Below are positions 16,196-25,149 of a stretch of 44,382 bases of DNA, piece after piece. Within the stretch, counting starts at the first letter, position 1; every line of letters begins with the position of its first letter. The position numbers were made by a program, and so were the translations under genes. This DNA comes from Bacillota bacterium (lineage in GTDB: Bacteria > Bacillota > Clostridia > Acetivibrionales > JANLFN01), in assembly GCA_023397675.1 (NCBI GenBank), contig JAEWTV010000012.1:1-44382 (forward strand). The letters are read 5' to 3'. Under the pieces are notes generated by a model. It was not told the origin of the DNA. It did not search any database and saw only the letters and a list, made by a program, of their open reading frames with translations.

Positions 16196-16272
16196 TGGTC
16201 GGAGTGAGAGGATTTGAACCTCCGGCTTCTTGGTCCCGAACCAAGCGCTCTACCAAACTGAGCCACACCCCG
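16196..16272 (-). tRNA. tRNA-Pro (anticodon CGG)
   Basis: A 77-nt cloverleaf on the minus strand. The acceptor arms CGGGGTG / CACTCCG pair with one G-U wobble. The anticodon arm is CTTGG-TTCGGGA-CCAAG, giving anticodon CGG for codon CCG. The T-loop contains GGTTCAAATCC, and an encoded CCA is present at the 3' end (16196-16198). All standard elements are visible. Confidence 0.96.
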
Positions 16273-16388
16273 TTACAATATAATATTCCTGCGAAATCTC
16301 ATTTTACCACCATTTATATGAATTTTCAATAGAAAATATTAGCGTCAGATTCCAAGCTAAACTCAATAAATGCGTTTTACTCTTCGGT

Positions 16389-17159
16389 TTACTTTGCAAT
16401 AACCAACTGTTTCCTATGATTAAAAAATCCCTTATATGACAGATAGCACGCTATAAATGACGATATCGAGGTTGTAGAAAGCATCATAAATGTAACCATA
16501 ATCTGATACTTTATTGCTTGTACAGGGGAAGTTCCTGCAAGAATAAGGCCTGTCATCATACCAGGCAAAGCTACAATTCCAAGTGTTTTTGCAGAGTCAA
16601 TTGTAGGAATCATACCCGTTTTTATTGAATTCCTGATTATATCTATTGATGCAGGAAGTATATCGGCACCAAGACAAAGCTTTGTTTCAATTTCTTCCCG
16701 TCTGGACTTGAAATCAGACAACATCTGTTTATAGCACAGACCAAGTGCAATCATTGAATTGCTGATTATCATCCCCCCGACAGGAATGATCTGATATGGC
16801 TCGTATTGTATTATGCCTGACAGAATTAGTACTGCCAGAGTTATTATTGTGCCCGACATTATTGATACAAATGAAATAACAAACCCGTTCTTTATACCCT
16901 TTCCTCTTTTTGATGCATTAAGAGCAGCGTTAAAGGTCATGAAAATAAGGAGCAGTGTTGTAAATAAAGGGTTTTTTAAACCAAATATATATTCAAGTAA
17001 ATACCCTACGGCAACTAATTGGACAACTGCCCTGACAACACTTATGATAATTTCTTTTTCAAGCTTCAGCTTCTGCCAATATGAAAATATAAGAGTCACC
17101 ACTACAAGAGATGATGCAATCAGCAGTGACGAAACATTAATAGAATTCGATGGATTCAT
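16389..17159 (-). CDS. FetB/YbbM-like ABC exporter permease (UPF0014)
   Basis: A 256-residue integral membrane protein with about seven helices. It matches the UPF0014 family: VRAVVQLVAVGYLLEYIFG near the N-terminus, FNAALNASKRGKG, GMIISNSMIALGLCYKQM, and the characteristic IPTIDSAKTLGIVALPGMMT segment. In E. coli FetB with FetA exports iron and relieves oxidative stress, so a metal-efflux role is likely. The ATG at 17159 has GGAG 8 nt upstream. Its ATPase partner lies 32 bp upstream on the same strand, giving a two-gene operon. Confidence 0.9.
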   Translation of the reverse strand: MNPSNSINVSSLLIASSLVVVTLIFSYWQKLKLEKEIIISVVRAVVQLVAVGYLLEYIFGLKNPLFTTLLLIFMTFNAALNASKRGKGIKNGFVISFVSIMSGTIITLAVLILSGIIQYEPYQIIPVGGMIISNSMIALGLCYKQMLSDFKSRREEIETKLCLGADILPASIDIIRNSIKTGMIPTIDSAKTLGIVALPGMMTGLILAGTSPVQAIKYQIMVTFMMLSTTSISSFIACYLSYKGFFNHRKQLVIAK

Positions 17160-17191
17160 ATTTTTCTCTCCAGATACAATATTTTAACAAA

Positions 17192-17848
17192 TTACTCAAG
17201 AGCCTCATCAGAACTTATTTCGCCTTCATCTATTGTTATAAGCCTGCGTGCATTTTTTCTGCTTTGTTCAAGGTTATGAGTTATCCACAAAACGGTAACT
17301 CCCTGCTTATTTAAGGAGTTTATGATGCCTTCAACAAGCTCTGTATTATCCTTGTCCAATGCTGATGTAACCTCATCAAGCAGTAAAATTTCAGGGTTGA
17401 AAAGGAGGCTTCTGATAAGTGCAATCCTCTGTTTCTCGCCGCCCGAAAGATTTTTAACCTCATTATCTAGAAAATCCTGTGACATATGAAATGTAGAAAA
17501 TAATTCATTCACTCTTCTTTCATCCGGTTTAAGACCTCTGATAGAGTAAGGATAATAGATGTTTTGTTTTACTGTACTTCCAAACAATAAAGGTGTTTGA
17601 AAACAGTAAACAATGCTTTTGCGTAATTCAACCGGGTCATAATCCATAAAGTTTTTTCCCTTGAAAATAATACTGCCGGAGGTCGGACTTATCAGATTGC
17701 AGCAAAGCTTGAAAAAGGTACTCTTGCCGCTTCCGGAAGGACCAACCACAGAAATGAATTCCCCTGTATTTATGTTTAATGTTACTTTGTTCAGGACAGA
17801 TTTACCTTCATTTTCGAAACATACATTTTGAAATTCAAGCAACAGCAA
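17192..17848 (-). CDS. FetA/YbbL-like ABC transporter ATPase
   Basis: A 218-residue ABC ATPase. Walker A is GPSGSGKST, the signature is LSGGEKQRIALIRSLL, and Walker B is EILLLDEVTSALD followed by the switch histidine (ITHN). The start is proposed at TTG 17848, because GGAGG (17856-17860) lies 7 nt upstream; the ATG at 17884 would add 12 residues that lack family similarity. It is paired with the UPF0014 permease downstream, the FetAB arrangement of iron/metal exporters. Cytoplasmic, membrane-associated. Confidence 0.9.
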   Translation of the reverse strand: MLLLEFQNVCFENEGKSVLNKVTLNINTGEFISVVGPSGSGKSTFFKLCCNLISPTSGSIIFKGKNFMDYDPVELRKSIVYCFQTPLLFGSTVKQNIYYPYSIRGLKPDERRVNELFSTFHMSQDFLDNEVKNLSGGEKQRIALIRSLLFNPEILLLDEVTSALDKDNTELVEGIINSLNKQGVTVLWITHNLEQSRKNARRLITIDEGEISSDEALE

Positions 17849-17936
17849 AGCAGTACCTCCATGGCTTTCTTCAGTAGCATACATAATAATAATACCACTT
17901 TACAGCTGTAAAAAACCAAAAATAAATCTTTAGCTG

Positions 17937-18653
17937 CTAAAACCGCCTGTTTTTACGCCTTTTAACCATAAGCTTATCCATCCATCTTTTTTGTCGTTTA
18001 AGAGAAACATATCCTAGGGTTGATATCGCGAACGCGCTGATACAATCAATTATCAGGTCCAGCATTGTATCTGACAATGCCGCACGCCCCGAAAGTTTTA
18101 CCCCGCTTTCAAGGGCGAACTTCTGCATGTTCAGGCCAAGCAGTCCGTCAAGTGAAAATTCATATATCTCCCACAATACCCCAAGAGCGACTGCAAAGCA
18201 AAAAGTAAATACATAAATGAACTCAGGGCTTAGATTAACGGGTATTCTATCGGTTTTATTAAGCAGTACGACAAAAGAAAAGCCAAGAATACTTAACATA
18301 CCTCCGCTGAAAAAGTGAAGTATATTATCCCAATATGGAATGGTATAGAAAAAGCTTCTTACCTCTCCCAGGTATATGCCTCCATATAGGAAAAGAGCAT
18401 ATAATATTAGCATTCCCGAAGGTATTATTATATTTATCTTGTACTGAAACAGCCTTGGGAGCAGCATCGCTATAATTCCTGCAATGCACTGTACCAGCAT
18501 TAATATATAATCGCTTTTGTTTCTTGCTGCAAAAGTTGGAGATTTGGATGGTGAAACAATGAACATAACTGTAACATAAACTGCTGAAAAGGCAAGCGAT
18601 ATAAAAACGAAGCCGCTAACAAGCATTTCCCACCTTAATCTGATTGTTCTCAT
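17937..18653 (-). CDS. DUF2238 (YjdF-like) integral membrane protein
   Basis: A 238-residue protein with about six hydrophobic helices. The segments YTIPYWDNILHFFSGGMLSI and VALGVLWEIYEFSLDG are typical of the DUF2238 family, whose conserved Asp, His and Glu residues lie near the membrane. The function of the family is unknown. The C-terminus is very basic (LKRQKRWMDKLMVKRRKNRR), placing it in the cytoplasm. The ribosome binding site is poor (AGGCGTGG), so the exact start is uncertain. It lies 88 bp upstream of the FetAB-like genes on the same strand and may or may not share their transcript. Confidence 0.8.
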   Translation of the reverse strand: MRTIRLRWEMLVSGFVFISLAFSAVYVTVMFIVSPSKSPTFAARNKSDYILMLVQCIAGIIAMLLPRLFQYKINIIIPSGMLILYALFLYGGIYLGEVRSFFYTIPYWDNILHFFSGGMLSILGFSFVVLLNKTDRIPVNLSPEFIYVFTFCFAVALGVLWEIYEFSLDGLLGLNMQKFALESGVKLSGRAALSDTMLDLIIDCISAFAISTLGYVSLKRQKRWMDKLMVKRRKNRRF

Positions 18654-19049
18654 TTTAGACCACGCCTATTGTATTTCAAACATTATTACCATGTTACGTT
18701 TTATCCCCGGTAATTATGTTTGATTCACAGATATTCAATTAATTATTAATAAGACTCACTTGATGGAAATAACCTGTTTTCTCTTGTTGAAGAATTTACC
18801 TTATAACACAAGGCTCTACCTAGCCTATAAGTTATACACATCTTTTATATATATCTATGTTTCGTAATATAGCAATATATAAAAATAAATGATTCAATAT
18901 AAAATCCTGTGGTAAATAATAAATAATCAAATCTGTATACCATCGTTAATGCATTATTAAGTTACAACTGTCCGGTTTATTTATTATTTGCTTAAGACTA
19001 TGTACTACGGATTCCAGCAATATTAATTTTAATGTAGGAGGTAATGCTA
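18654..19049. other. AT-rich intergenic region between divergent genes
   Basis: About 390 bp between the DUF2238 gene and the chemoreceptor gene. It must hold promoters for both. I looked for a c-di-GMP riboswitch, which would suit a chemoreceptor next to GGDEF genes, and found no matching core. Beyond the GGAGG site at 19037-19041 I can point to no definite element. Confidence 0.5.
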
Positions 19050-21050
19050 ATGAAGTTCTACAATTCACTAAAATTCAAACTAATTTGTACACTACTGGCA
19101 ATAGCTCTAATCCCCCTTTTGGTACTGGCATTCATACAATTAAACCAGTTTACCAATTCTGTTACCGATAATATTCAAACAAACGAAATCCAAATCGCAA
19201 CTTCAAATGGCGATGAAATTGATTCCTGGGTTAACAGTAAAGTTTCACAACTAAAGGAAATACTTAAATCGCACCCCGAATTTAAAACCAAGGATATGAA
19301 TGAAATAATCCCCATACTTAAAATAATCAATGACAGTGATTCAGAGATAGAATCATCACTTGTTTCCGATGCAAACGGCAGCTCTATTGATGATAATAAC
19401 CAAAAGCTAAACCTTTCGGACAGGGATTATTTTAAAAAGACAAAAGAAACTAAAAAAGAAGCAGTAAGTGACATAATTATAAGTAAAGCAACCGGGAACA
19501 GAATAATATCGATTATTGTACCAATAATCGATGATTCAAACAACTTTAAAGGTGCATTAATAAACACAGTTAATGTGGAAAAATTAAAGTCTTATCTTGG
19601 AGACGTTAAAGTTGGGAAAAGTGGTTTTGCTTTTCTTTTAAGCAACAAGGGAGATTATGTCTATCACCCTGAAAATGACAGGCTGGGTAAAAGCTATAAG
19701 GATTACTCAAAAAATACTGATAAGCTTAATAAATTTACAAATGAAGTGCTTGTTAACAAAAGCGGTTTTATTACCTTTAATGAAGATGATGGAACCAAAT
19801 TTATTTCAGCCTATTATACAGTCTCTTCAACTGGCTGGAAGGTAATTGTCAAAGCTCCTTATAATGAAGTTTACGCCGATGCAACAAGTTCTGAAACCAG
19901 AACAGCTGTTTTAATATTTATAGTGGCAATAATTGTAGTACTTATATCCTATTTTATATCTGTATACATATCAAAACCGATGAAGCATGCAGCTGAACAC
20001 CTTAATATTCTTGCAAATGCCGATTTTACAATAGAAGTGCCTGAAAAGTTCCTTAAACGTAAGGATGAGATTGGCTTACTGGGAAAATCGGTAGATAAAA
20101 TGAGTAAATCCATAAAAAATGCCCTTAATGATGTCATACATGAAGCAGTAAGTGTAAAGGAGCATGCAATTGAATCATCCCGCAACATGAATGAGCTTGT
20201 ATCAAAAATGGAGGATGTATCAGCAACTACAGAGGAAATGTCAGCCGGAATGGAACAGACAGCAGCTTCGGCACAGGAAATGAATGCAACTTCCACTGAA
20301 ATAGAAACTGCTGTAGAATCAATAGCTGTTAAGGCAGAAACCGGTTCACATCTTGCTGAAGAAATCAGCATAAGGGCAGAAGGTCTTAGAGAAAATGCAG
20401 TGACCTCTCAAAGAGCTGCAAATGATATACATAGAGCAATAGATTCAGAATTAAGAAGTTCAATCGAACAATCCAGACAAGTAGAAAAAATAAATGTATT
20501 AACTGAATCGATACTTCAAATTGCTTCACAGACTAACCTATTATCCCTGAATGCAGCTATAGAAGCTGCAAGAGCAGGTGAAGCAGGAAAAGGCTTTGCA
20601 GTGGTTGCAGAAGAAATACGTCACCTTGCGGAAAGCTCCAAAAATACTGTTACTGAAATACAGAATGTAACCAGGCTTGTTGTTTCATCGGTTGAAAGCC
20701 TCACAAGAAGCTCTGAGAAAGCTTTAAGCTTTATAGATTCAACAGTAATTGGAGATTATAAGGAAATGGTTGATACAGGCGAGCAGTATCACAAGGACGC
20801 TGAAGCAATACAGGATCTTGTAACCGATTTCAGTGCAACTGCACAACAGCTACTGGCATCAATACAAGCCATGACCAAAGCAATCAACGAGGTTACCGTT
20901 GCAAACAATGAGAATGCTGAAGGAACTCAAAACATTGCCGAAAAGGCTATGAATGTAGTTTCAAATGCATCCCATGTAACTCAAATCATGAAAGACATGG
21001 AGAACAGTTCTGAGAATCTTGCCAAAACAGTGGAAAAGTTTAAAATATAA
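19050..21050 (+). CDS. Methyl-accepting chemotaxis protein with a Cache sensor
   Basis: A 666-residue chemoreceptor. The second ATG (19050) is preferred because GGAGG is 8 nt upstream; the first leaves only 2 nt. A membrane helix (about 8-30) is followed by an extracellular dCache domain (about 35-275, including LSDRDYFKKTKETKKEAVSD and VGKSGFAFLLSNKGDYVYHP). A second helix (about 280-302), a HAMP domain and a long cytoplasmic signalling coil follow. The hairpin tip is IASQTNLLSLNAAIEAARAG, the CheA/CheW-binding consensus. The C-terminus lacks a methyltransferase-binding pentapeptide. The Cache domain usually binds small organic acids or amino acids; the ligand here is unknown. Confidence 0.93.
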   Translation: MKFYNSLKFKLICTLLAIALIPLLVLAFIQLNQFTNSVTDNIQTNEIQIATSNGDEIDSWVNSKVSQLKEILKSHPEFKTKDMNEIIPILKIINDSDSEIESSLVSDANGSSIDDNNQKLNLSDRDYFKKTKETKKEAVSDIIISKATGNRIISIIVPIIDDSNNFKGALINTVNVEKLKSYLGDVKVGKSGFAFLLSNKGDYVYHPENDRLGKSYKDYSKNTDKLNKFTNEVLVNKSGFITFNEDDGTKFISAYYTVSSTGWKVIVKAPYNEVYADATSSETRTAVLIFIVAIIVVLISYFISVYISKPMKHAAEHLNILANADFTIEVPEKFLKRKDEIGLLGKSVDKMSKSIKNALNDVIHEAVSVKEHAIESSRNMNELVSKMEDVSATTEEMSAGMEQTAASAQEMNATSTEIETAVESIAVKAETGSHLAEEISIRAEGLRENAVTSQRAANDIHRAIDSELRSSIEQSRQVEKINVLTESILQIASQTNLLSLNAAIEAARAGEAGKGFAVVAEEIRHLAESSKNTVTEIQNVTRLVVSSVESLTRSSEKALSFIDSTVIGDYKEMVDTGEQYHKDAEAIQDLVTDFSATAQQLLASIQAMTKAINEVTVANNENAEGTQNIAEKAMNVVSNASHVTQIMKDMENSSENLAKTVEKFKI

Positions 21051-21061
21051 ACCTAAATTTA

Positions 21062-21091
21062 AAAGGGCTTGATATAGATATCAAGCCCTTT
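21062..21091. terminator. Bidirectional terminator
   Basis: Near-perfect stem AAAGGGCTTGATAT / ATATCAAGCCCTTT between the convergent chemoreceptor and GGDEF genes. Confidence 0.8.
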
Positions 21092-21104
21092 CTTGCGTCA
21101 ATAA

Positions 21105-22178
21105 TTATATACAAACCTTGTTTCTGCCTGACCTCTTGGCTTCATAAAGCTTCATATCTGCGGCTTCCTTTAATGAATTAAAATCACTTACAGTGTCGGG
21201 GAAAACTGCCGCACCTATTGATATTGTCACTTTAAGCCTTTTGCCATCAGTGAGCCTGAAGGAATTGCCCTTAACCTGAGTTCTTATCCTCTCTGCTATT
21301 TGCTTTGTTTCTTCAACAGATAGATTTTTCATAACTATGGCAAACTCTTCCCCGCCTATTCTATAAGCCATGTCGGAGTTTCTTGATTCACTAACCAGCA
21401 ATAAACCAAGCTGTTTCAATACTTCATCACCCGCAATGTGGCCATAGGTATCATTGACATTCTTAAAATGGTCTATATCCAGAATAAGCATTGATACCTT
21501 TAGCGGTTCACTTACAAGCTGATGCATTATAGCATTTATATAAAGGTCATACTGGCGTGTGTTGTTCAAGCCCGTTAAAAAGTCTTTTGCGGATTCCTGT
21601 TTCAGCTTTATGAACATATTATGGGTTTTAATAAGGTACTGTACGAAATAGTAAACTGCAACAGAAACAAGTATAGTGCTTACCCAAAGTATTGACATAG
21701 CATTAACTATATCTCTTGTATTTTCAAGTAAAATAAAGTATAGCGAACTGCGCACCAACAAAAAGAAAACTAGCATTGAAGCCCATTTATAAAAAATCTT
21801 AATTTTAAACTTTGAAATATAACCACACACTACACAAATAAGTAAAATTGAAATTGAAATCATAATTGATGTATACGTAATCCCCATATAGGTCAGATGA
21901 AAAGCCGCTCCGATTATTCCAGCTATTATGGCAGAAACCGGTCCTCCAAATAAGGCTACAAGTATTTCACCTATATGACGGAAATCGATGATAATTAAAG
22001 GTGTTATAGGAATACTGAAATAGATCAATATACATACGCTCACGCCACCATATAAGCCAAGTAAAACTCTTATCCTTAAAGGAGATGATAGATTGAGACT
22101 TATATTTTGGAACATCTGACTTGCTATAAAAAGAATAGTAACAAGTATACACGCGTTAGTAAACAAATCGTACAGCAT
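21105..22178 (-). CDS. 5TM-type membrane diguanylate cyclase (GGDEF)
   Basis: A 357-residue protein. The ATG at 22178 follows GAGG with 6-nt spacing. The N-terminal half has five to six membrane helices with the pattern of the 5TM-5TMR_LYT sensor: LGLYGGVSVCILIYFSIPIT, then DFRHIGEILVALFGGPVSAI. That sensor is known from LytS-type kinases. A short helix leads to a GGDEF domain (about 195-357) with DFLTGLNNTRQYD, ILDIDHFKNVNDTYGH and RIGGEEF, and an RxxD inhibitory site (Arg-Asn-Ser-Asp) five residues before GGEEF. An active membrane-bound cyclase is expected. The signal may concern the cell envelope, by analogy with LytS. Confidence 0.92.
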   Translation of the reverse strand: MLYDLFTNACILVTILFIASQMFQNISLNLSSPLRIRVLLGLYGGVSVCILIYFSIPITPLIIIDFRHIGEILVALFGGPVSAIIAGIIGAAFHLTYMGITYTSIMISISILLICVVCGYISKFKIKIFYKWASMLVFFLLVRSSLYFILLENTRDIVNAMSILWVSTILVSVAVYYFVQYLIKTHNMFIKLKQESAKDFLTGLNNTRQYDLYINAIMHQLVSEPLKVSMLILDIDHFKNVNDTYGHIAGDEVLKQLGLLLVSESRNSDMAYRIGGEEFAIVMKNLSVEETKQIAERIRTQVKGNSFRLTDGKRLKVTISIGAAVFPDTVSDFNSLKEAADMKLYEAKRSGRNKVCI

Positions 22179-22274
22179 ATAAATCCTCAAATAACTGTTT
22201 TTTTATTTCATAATAATACATACTTAAGATTATGTCATCATATTTAACATTAACTGAATAAAAATCTTAAAACA

Positions 22275-22300
22275 AAAGAACAGCAGTATCACTGTTCTTT
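22275..22300 (-). terminator. Terminator of the radical SAM / cyclase-repeat operon
   Basis: Stem AAAGAACAG / CTGTTCTTT followed on the minus strand by TTGTTTT. Confidence 0.7.
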
Positions 22301-22309
22301 GCTTAAATT

Positions 22310-23176
22310 CTATCTCAATTTCTCCTTAATGGGCTTTGAATAGCTACTTGAAAGGCCGTATTTATTACGCAGCCGATTTACCTTCTCATAAAGTTCATTT
22401 TTATATTCCTTACCTGCACCACCCGTCTTATACAGTTTTATAAGCTTTTCATATTCATCCGGAAATTTCTCTTTTACAAAATTTAAGAAGTATGGCTTTG
22501 TGCACCCCCTCAAATAAAGGGTTCCCGGAAGTACATAATGGACGCTGCACCGGCTTGCCAAATCAAACATCTTGTCAAAATTCTCTTCATTATCTGTTAT
22601 GTAAGGAATAATGGGCATAAGGTGCAGCCCTGTACTTGCATTAGTTTTCCTGAATTCCTTTAAGATTTCAAACCGTTCAAGGCTTGTTGCCCCACCCGGT
22701 TCAATCTTGCAGCGTACAGCTTCATCCATGCAGGTAATTGTAGCAGCAACATTGATGTATGTAATACGTGAAAGCTCATCTATAAGGTCATAATCCCTCA
22801 TTACCAGTTTGGACTTGGTTGAAATAATGGCAGGGGTCTTGTATTTTATCAAAAGCTTCAATATCTCAGGCATTAGTTTATAATGGGCCTCTGCCGGCTG
22901 GTAACTATCCGTTACACCTCCGATATTGACAATCTCCCGCTTCCACGTACTGCTGCTTAATTCCTTTTCAAGTTCGTCCACTATATTTGTTTTAATGTGT
23001 ATGTCATTGAAAAAGTCATCAGATTCAAGGTATTTATGTGAATACATTGCGTAGCAGTACTTGCAGCCGTGTTGGCATCCCCTATAGATATTAAGATCCC
23101 ATCCGTAAGGAATCTTTCTTTTCAGCTCTGTAAGTGCACTTTTTGCTATATCTTCATTAAAAGTAACCTTTGTCAT
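22310..23176 (-). CDS. Radical SAM protein, SplB-like (COG1533)
   Basis: A 288-residue radical SAM enzyme. The cluster motif is YRGCQHGCKYCYAMYSHKYL (C-x3-C-x2-C), followed by GGVTDSYQPAE and TKSKLVMRDYDLIDEL, which are usual in the COG1533 group. That group includes spore photoproduct lyase relatives and the Rv2578c type. It lacks the length and C-terminal cysteine of true spore photoproduct lyase, so DNA repair of thymine dimers cannot be assumed. It lies 7 bp after a terpene-cyclase-like repeat protein gene and is co-transcribed with it. The substrate is unknown. Confidence 0.85.
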   Translation of the reverse strand: MTKVTFNEDIAKSALTELKRKIPYGWDLNIYRGCQHGCKYCYAMYSHKYLESDDFFNDIHIKTNIVDELEKELSSSTWKREIVNIGGVTDSYQPAEAHYKLMPEILKLLIKYKTPAIISTKSKLVMRDYDLIDELSRITYINVAATITCMDEAVRCKIEPGGATSLERFEILKEFRKTNASTGLHLMPIIPYITDNEENFDKMFDLASRCSVHYVLPGTLYLRGCTKPYFLNFVKEKFPDEYEKLIKLYKTGGAGKEYKNELYEKVNRLRNKYGLSSSYSKPIKEKLR

Positions 23177-23183
23177 TATCTAC

Positions 23184-23993
23184 TCATCCTTTAAATGCTA
23201 ATCCCTTATTTTTCAGGAATTTTACTATATAAATTGCTGACCATACCCTGTTATATGTGCCGAAGGGATGAGGCCAGCCTCCATCTTCCTCCTGATTCTG
23301 CCTTATCATGTCTATTGACAGATTATAAACTGCGTCGGGTATCGGAATATCATCTTCTATCATGCCCATTACCTGCTGCCAGCCGAATTGCGATTCCTCA
23401 GGCATGAGAATTTTCATACTCCACTGCATAATTTCAGGATACTCCTTAATGTGAGGAAGAAGTGAAAATGCTCCTGAATATGCCACTGCAGACCAGAAAT
23501 CATTTTTCGGAGCAACTTCCTCAAACTTATCCAGCATATACTTCTGAGCACGGTCTATTATATCATCCTTTATATTCATTCTCAAAAGCCATTTCAATAT
23601 CATACCTGTTTTATATTCAGGATAGATACCCGGTCCCATATAAGGTGGGTGAGGAAATTCAAGCATCTCATCTGTATCATCCCACATGCCTTTTGTTTGT
23701 TGTGTAGTTTTCAAGTATGATAAAGTCTTTTTTAAAATATCAGAATCAACAAGTCCAAACTTTGCAATATGTCCTAATGCTGCAGCTGTCGTATATGGGG
23801 AGCTTGCAGTACCAGGATACTCTATTTCCAGCCCGTTAGCCCATCCTCCATCAACATTCTGATAATTTGAAAGTTCTTTTATTATACCCTTGTTGTCACC
23901 GTTGCCTGAAACATAATCCATGCAAGCCTTTTGAAGGCTGCTCCCATTTAAGCAAACATAATTCTGTGCTTTTGTAACCAGTTCTTTCATCAT
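23184..23993 (-). CDS. Prenyltransferase / squalene-cyclase-like repeat protein
   Basis: A 269-residue protein. Two adjacent ATG codons (23993 and 23990) follow GGAGG; the longer start at 24005 overlaps that site. It has alpha-toroid repeats with QW-like motifs, NYQNVDGGWANGLEIEYPGT near the N-terminus and NQEEDGGWPHPFGTYNRVWS near the C-terminus. These belong to the squalene cyclase/prenyltransferase repeat superfamily. The DxDD motif of true cyclases is not present, so it may be a binding or scaffold protein. A palindrome, TCCAGT-A-ACTGGA (24051-24063), sits in its promoter region. It is co-transcribed with the radical SAM gene 7 bp downstream. Confidence 0.8.
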   Translation of the reverse strand: MMKELVTKAQNYVCLNGSSLQKACMDYVSGNGDNKGIIKELSNYQNVDGGWANGLEIEYPGTASSPYTTAAALGHIAKFGLVDSDILKKTLSYLKTTQQTKGMWDDTDEMLEFPHPPYMGPGIYPEYKTGMILKWLLRMNIKDDIIDRAQKYMLDKFEEVAPKNDFWSAVAYSGAFSLLPHIKEYPEIMQWSMKILMPEESQFGWQQVMGMIEDDIPIPDAVYNLSIDMIRQNQEEDGGWPHPFGTYNRVWSAIYIVKFLKNKGLAFKG

Positions 23994-24075
23994 AATTACC
24001 TCCATACTGTAATGATCTTTAATAAAAATCCATAATTAAATAATAAGACGTCCAGTAACTGGAGGGTCAAGCTTT

Positions 24076-24960
24076 TTATAATTTTTCTACCGGCATAATT
24101 ATTTCTGTTACATAGTTATCCTCAATAGTCGTACTAGCGGTATCTATAATATATTTTTCAGTTACCGGAACTTTATATTTATAACCCTTTTTTTCTATCC
24201 ATTCCAGTGCTGCACCATATGATTCCGGCATTTTGGAGTATTGTCCCTTGTGAAGCAGTGTAACCCCTAAGAAATCCCCGTACTCCTTAATGCATGGACA
24301 ATCCTTAAGGTTACCTGCAACAGGCATACACACCTCAATATCTGCACTATTATAATCAAATTGGGTATAATGATCATGAAAAATTGCCATCATTGGACCG
24401 ACCCTGTAGAGTTTATATTTTTCCATCAATGTACCAAGTTCACTGAATCTTTTAATATAAGCTCCCGGATTACTTGGACAGTTATACCTTGTAAAAAGCA
24501 CTGGAATTTTAGGAATCTGCTTTATTTCAATTCCATTTTTGTCCCACGTTTCCCCTTCATTTTCAAGGTATTCTGAGAACTCCTTACCCATTTTTAAATA
24601 CTTAATATCTAATTCCATTTTCCTTCTGAGATACTCAAGCTCGCGGATTTTATTCTGAACTTGGTGCATTCTCTCAACTAGCTTGTTTTCAAGCATTGAA
24701 AGATCTTCTCTTTTAAGAAGGAGGCCAATATCCTGAAGAGAAAAACCTGAAGCCTTGAAATGTTTAATGATGTTTAAGTACAATATCTGTTTTTTAGTAT
24801 AGTAACGATAATTATTCTGTGAATCAACGTATTCAGGCGGCAAAAGTCCGATATCATCATAATATCTTAAGGTTTTTACTGGGATATTACATATTTCAGA
24901 TATCTGACCTATTGTGAACAACTCTTCGGTATTCTTAATTATTTCATTATCCTTAACCAT
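24076..24960 (-). CDS. MerR-family regulator with GyrI-like effector domain
   Basis: A 294-residue regulator. The start at 24960 is supported by GGGG and typical length; upstream in-frame codons to 25038 have no clear ribosome binding site. The N-terminal MerR domain is ELFTIGQISEICNIPVKTLR, then YYDDIGLLPPEYVD with NNYRYYTKKQI. A coiled-coil dimerisation helix spans about 75-125, and a GyrI-like (AraC_E_bind/BltR-type) ligand-binding domain spans about 140-294, including EIKQIPKIPVLFTRYNCPSN. Such proteins bind hydrophobic or cationic drugs and activate efflux or detoxification genes. It is divergent from the DinB gene, with a perfect inverted repeat in between. Confidence 0.88.
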   Translation of the reverse strand: MVKDNEIIKNTEELFTIGQISEICNIPVKTLRYYDDIGLLPPEYVDSQNNYRYYTKKQILYLNIIKHFKASGFSLQDIGLLLKREDLSMLENKLVERMHQVQNKIRELEYLRRKMELDIKYLKMGKEFSEYLENEGETWDKNGIEIKQIPKIPVLFTRYNCPSNPGAYIKRFSELGTLMEKYKLYRVGPMMAIFHDHYTQFDYNSADIEVCMPVAGNLKDCPCIKEYGDFLGVTLLHKGQYSKMPESYGAALEWIEKKGYKYKVPVTEKYIIDTASTTIEDNYVTEIIMPVEKL

Positions 24961-25046
24961 TTTGACCCCATATCCCGTGCCAGATTTTATACTGCAGAAT
25001 TCAACAAATACATTTATATTTCCTTCATTTGTACTCAAGATTTATA

Positions 25047-25068
25047 ACTTTCATAAGATATCGAAAGT
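25047..25068. promoter_or_regulatory. Candidate MerR operator
   Basis: A perfect inverted repeat ACTTTC-N10-GAAAGT lies 87-108 bp upstream of the MerR start and about 20 bp from the DinB promoter. Its size and place suit a MerR-family dimer site controlling one or both divergent genes. Confidence 0.4.
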
Positions 25069-25086
25069 ACACCATACAATTATTAA

Positions 25087-25115
25087 TTGACATATATAAA
25101 TATACAGAATAACAT
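25087..25115 (+). promoter_or_regulatory. Sigma-A promoter of the DinB gene
   Basis: TTGACA (25087-25092), 17-bp spacer, TAACAT (25110-25115), 35 bp before the start codon. Confidence 0.6.
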
Positions 25116-25149
25116 TTAACTTACAAGGATTGCAAAGGTAGGTGTACTA

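Noticed and set aside
18654..19049. c-di-GMP riboswitch before the chemoreceptor
   Set aside because: No GEMM-type core or matching stems could be found; only AT-rich sequence is visible.
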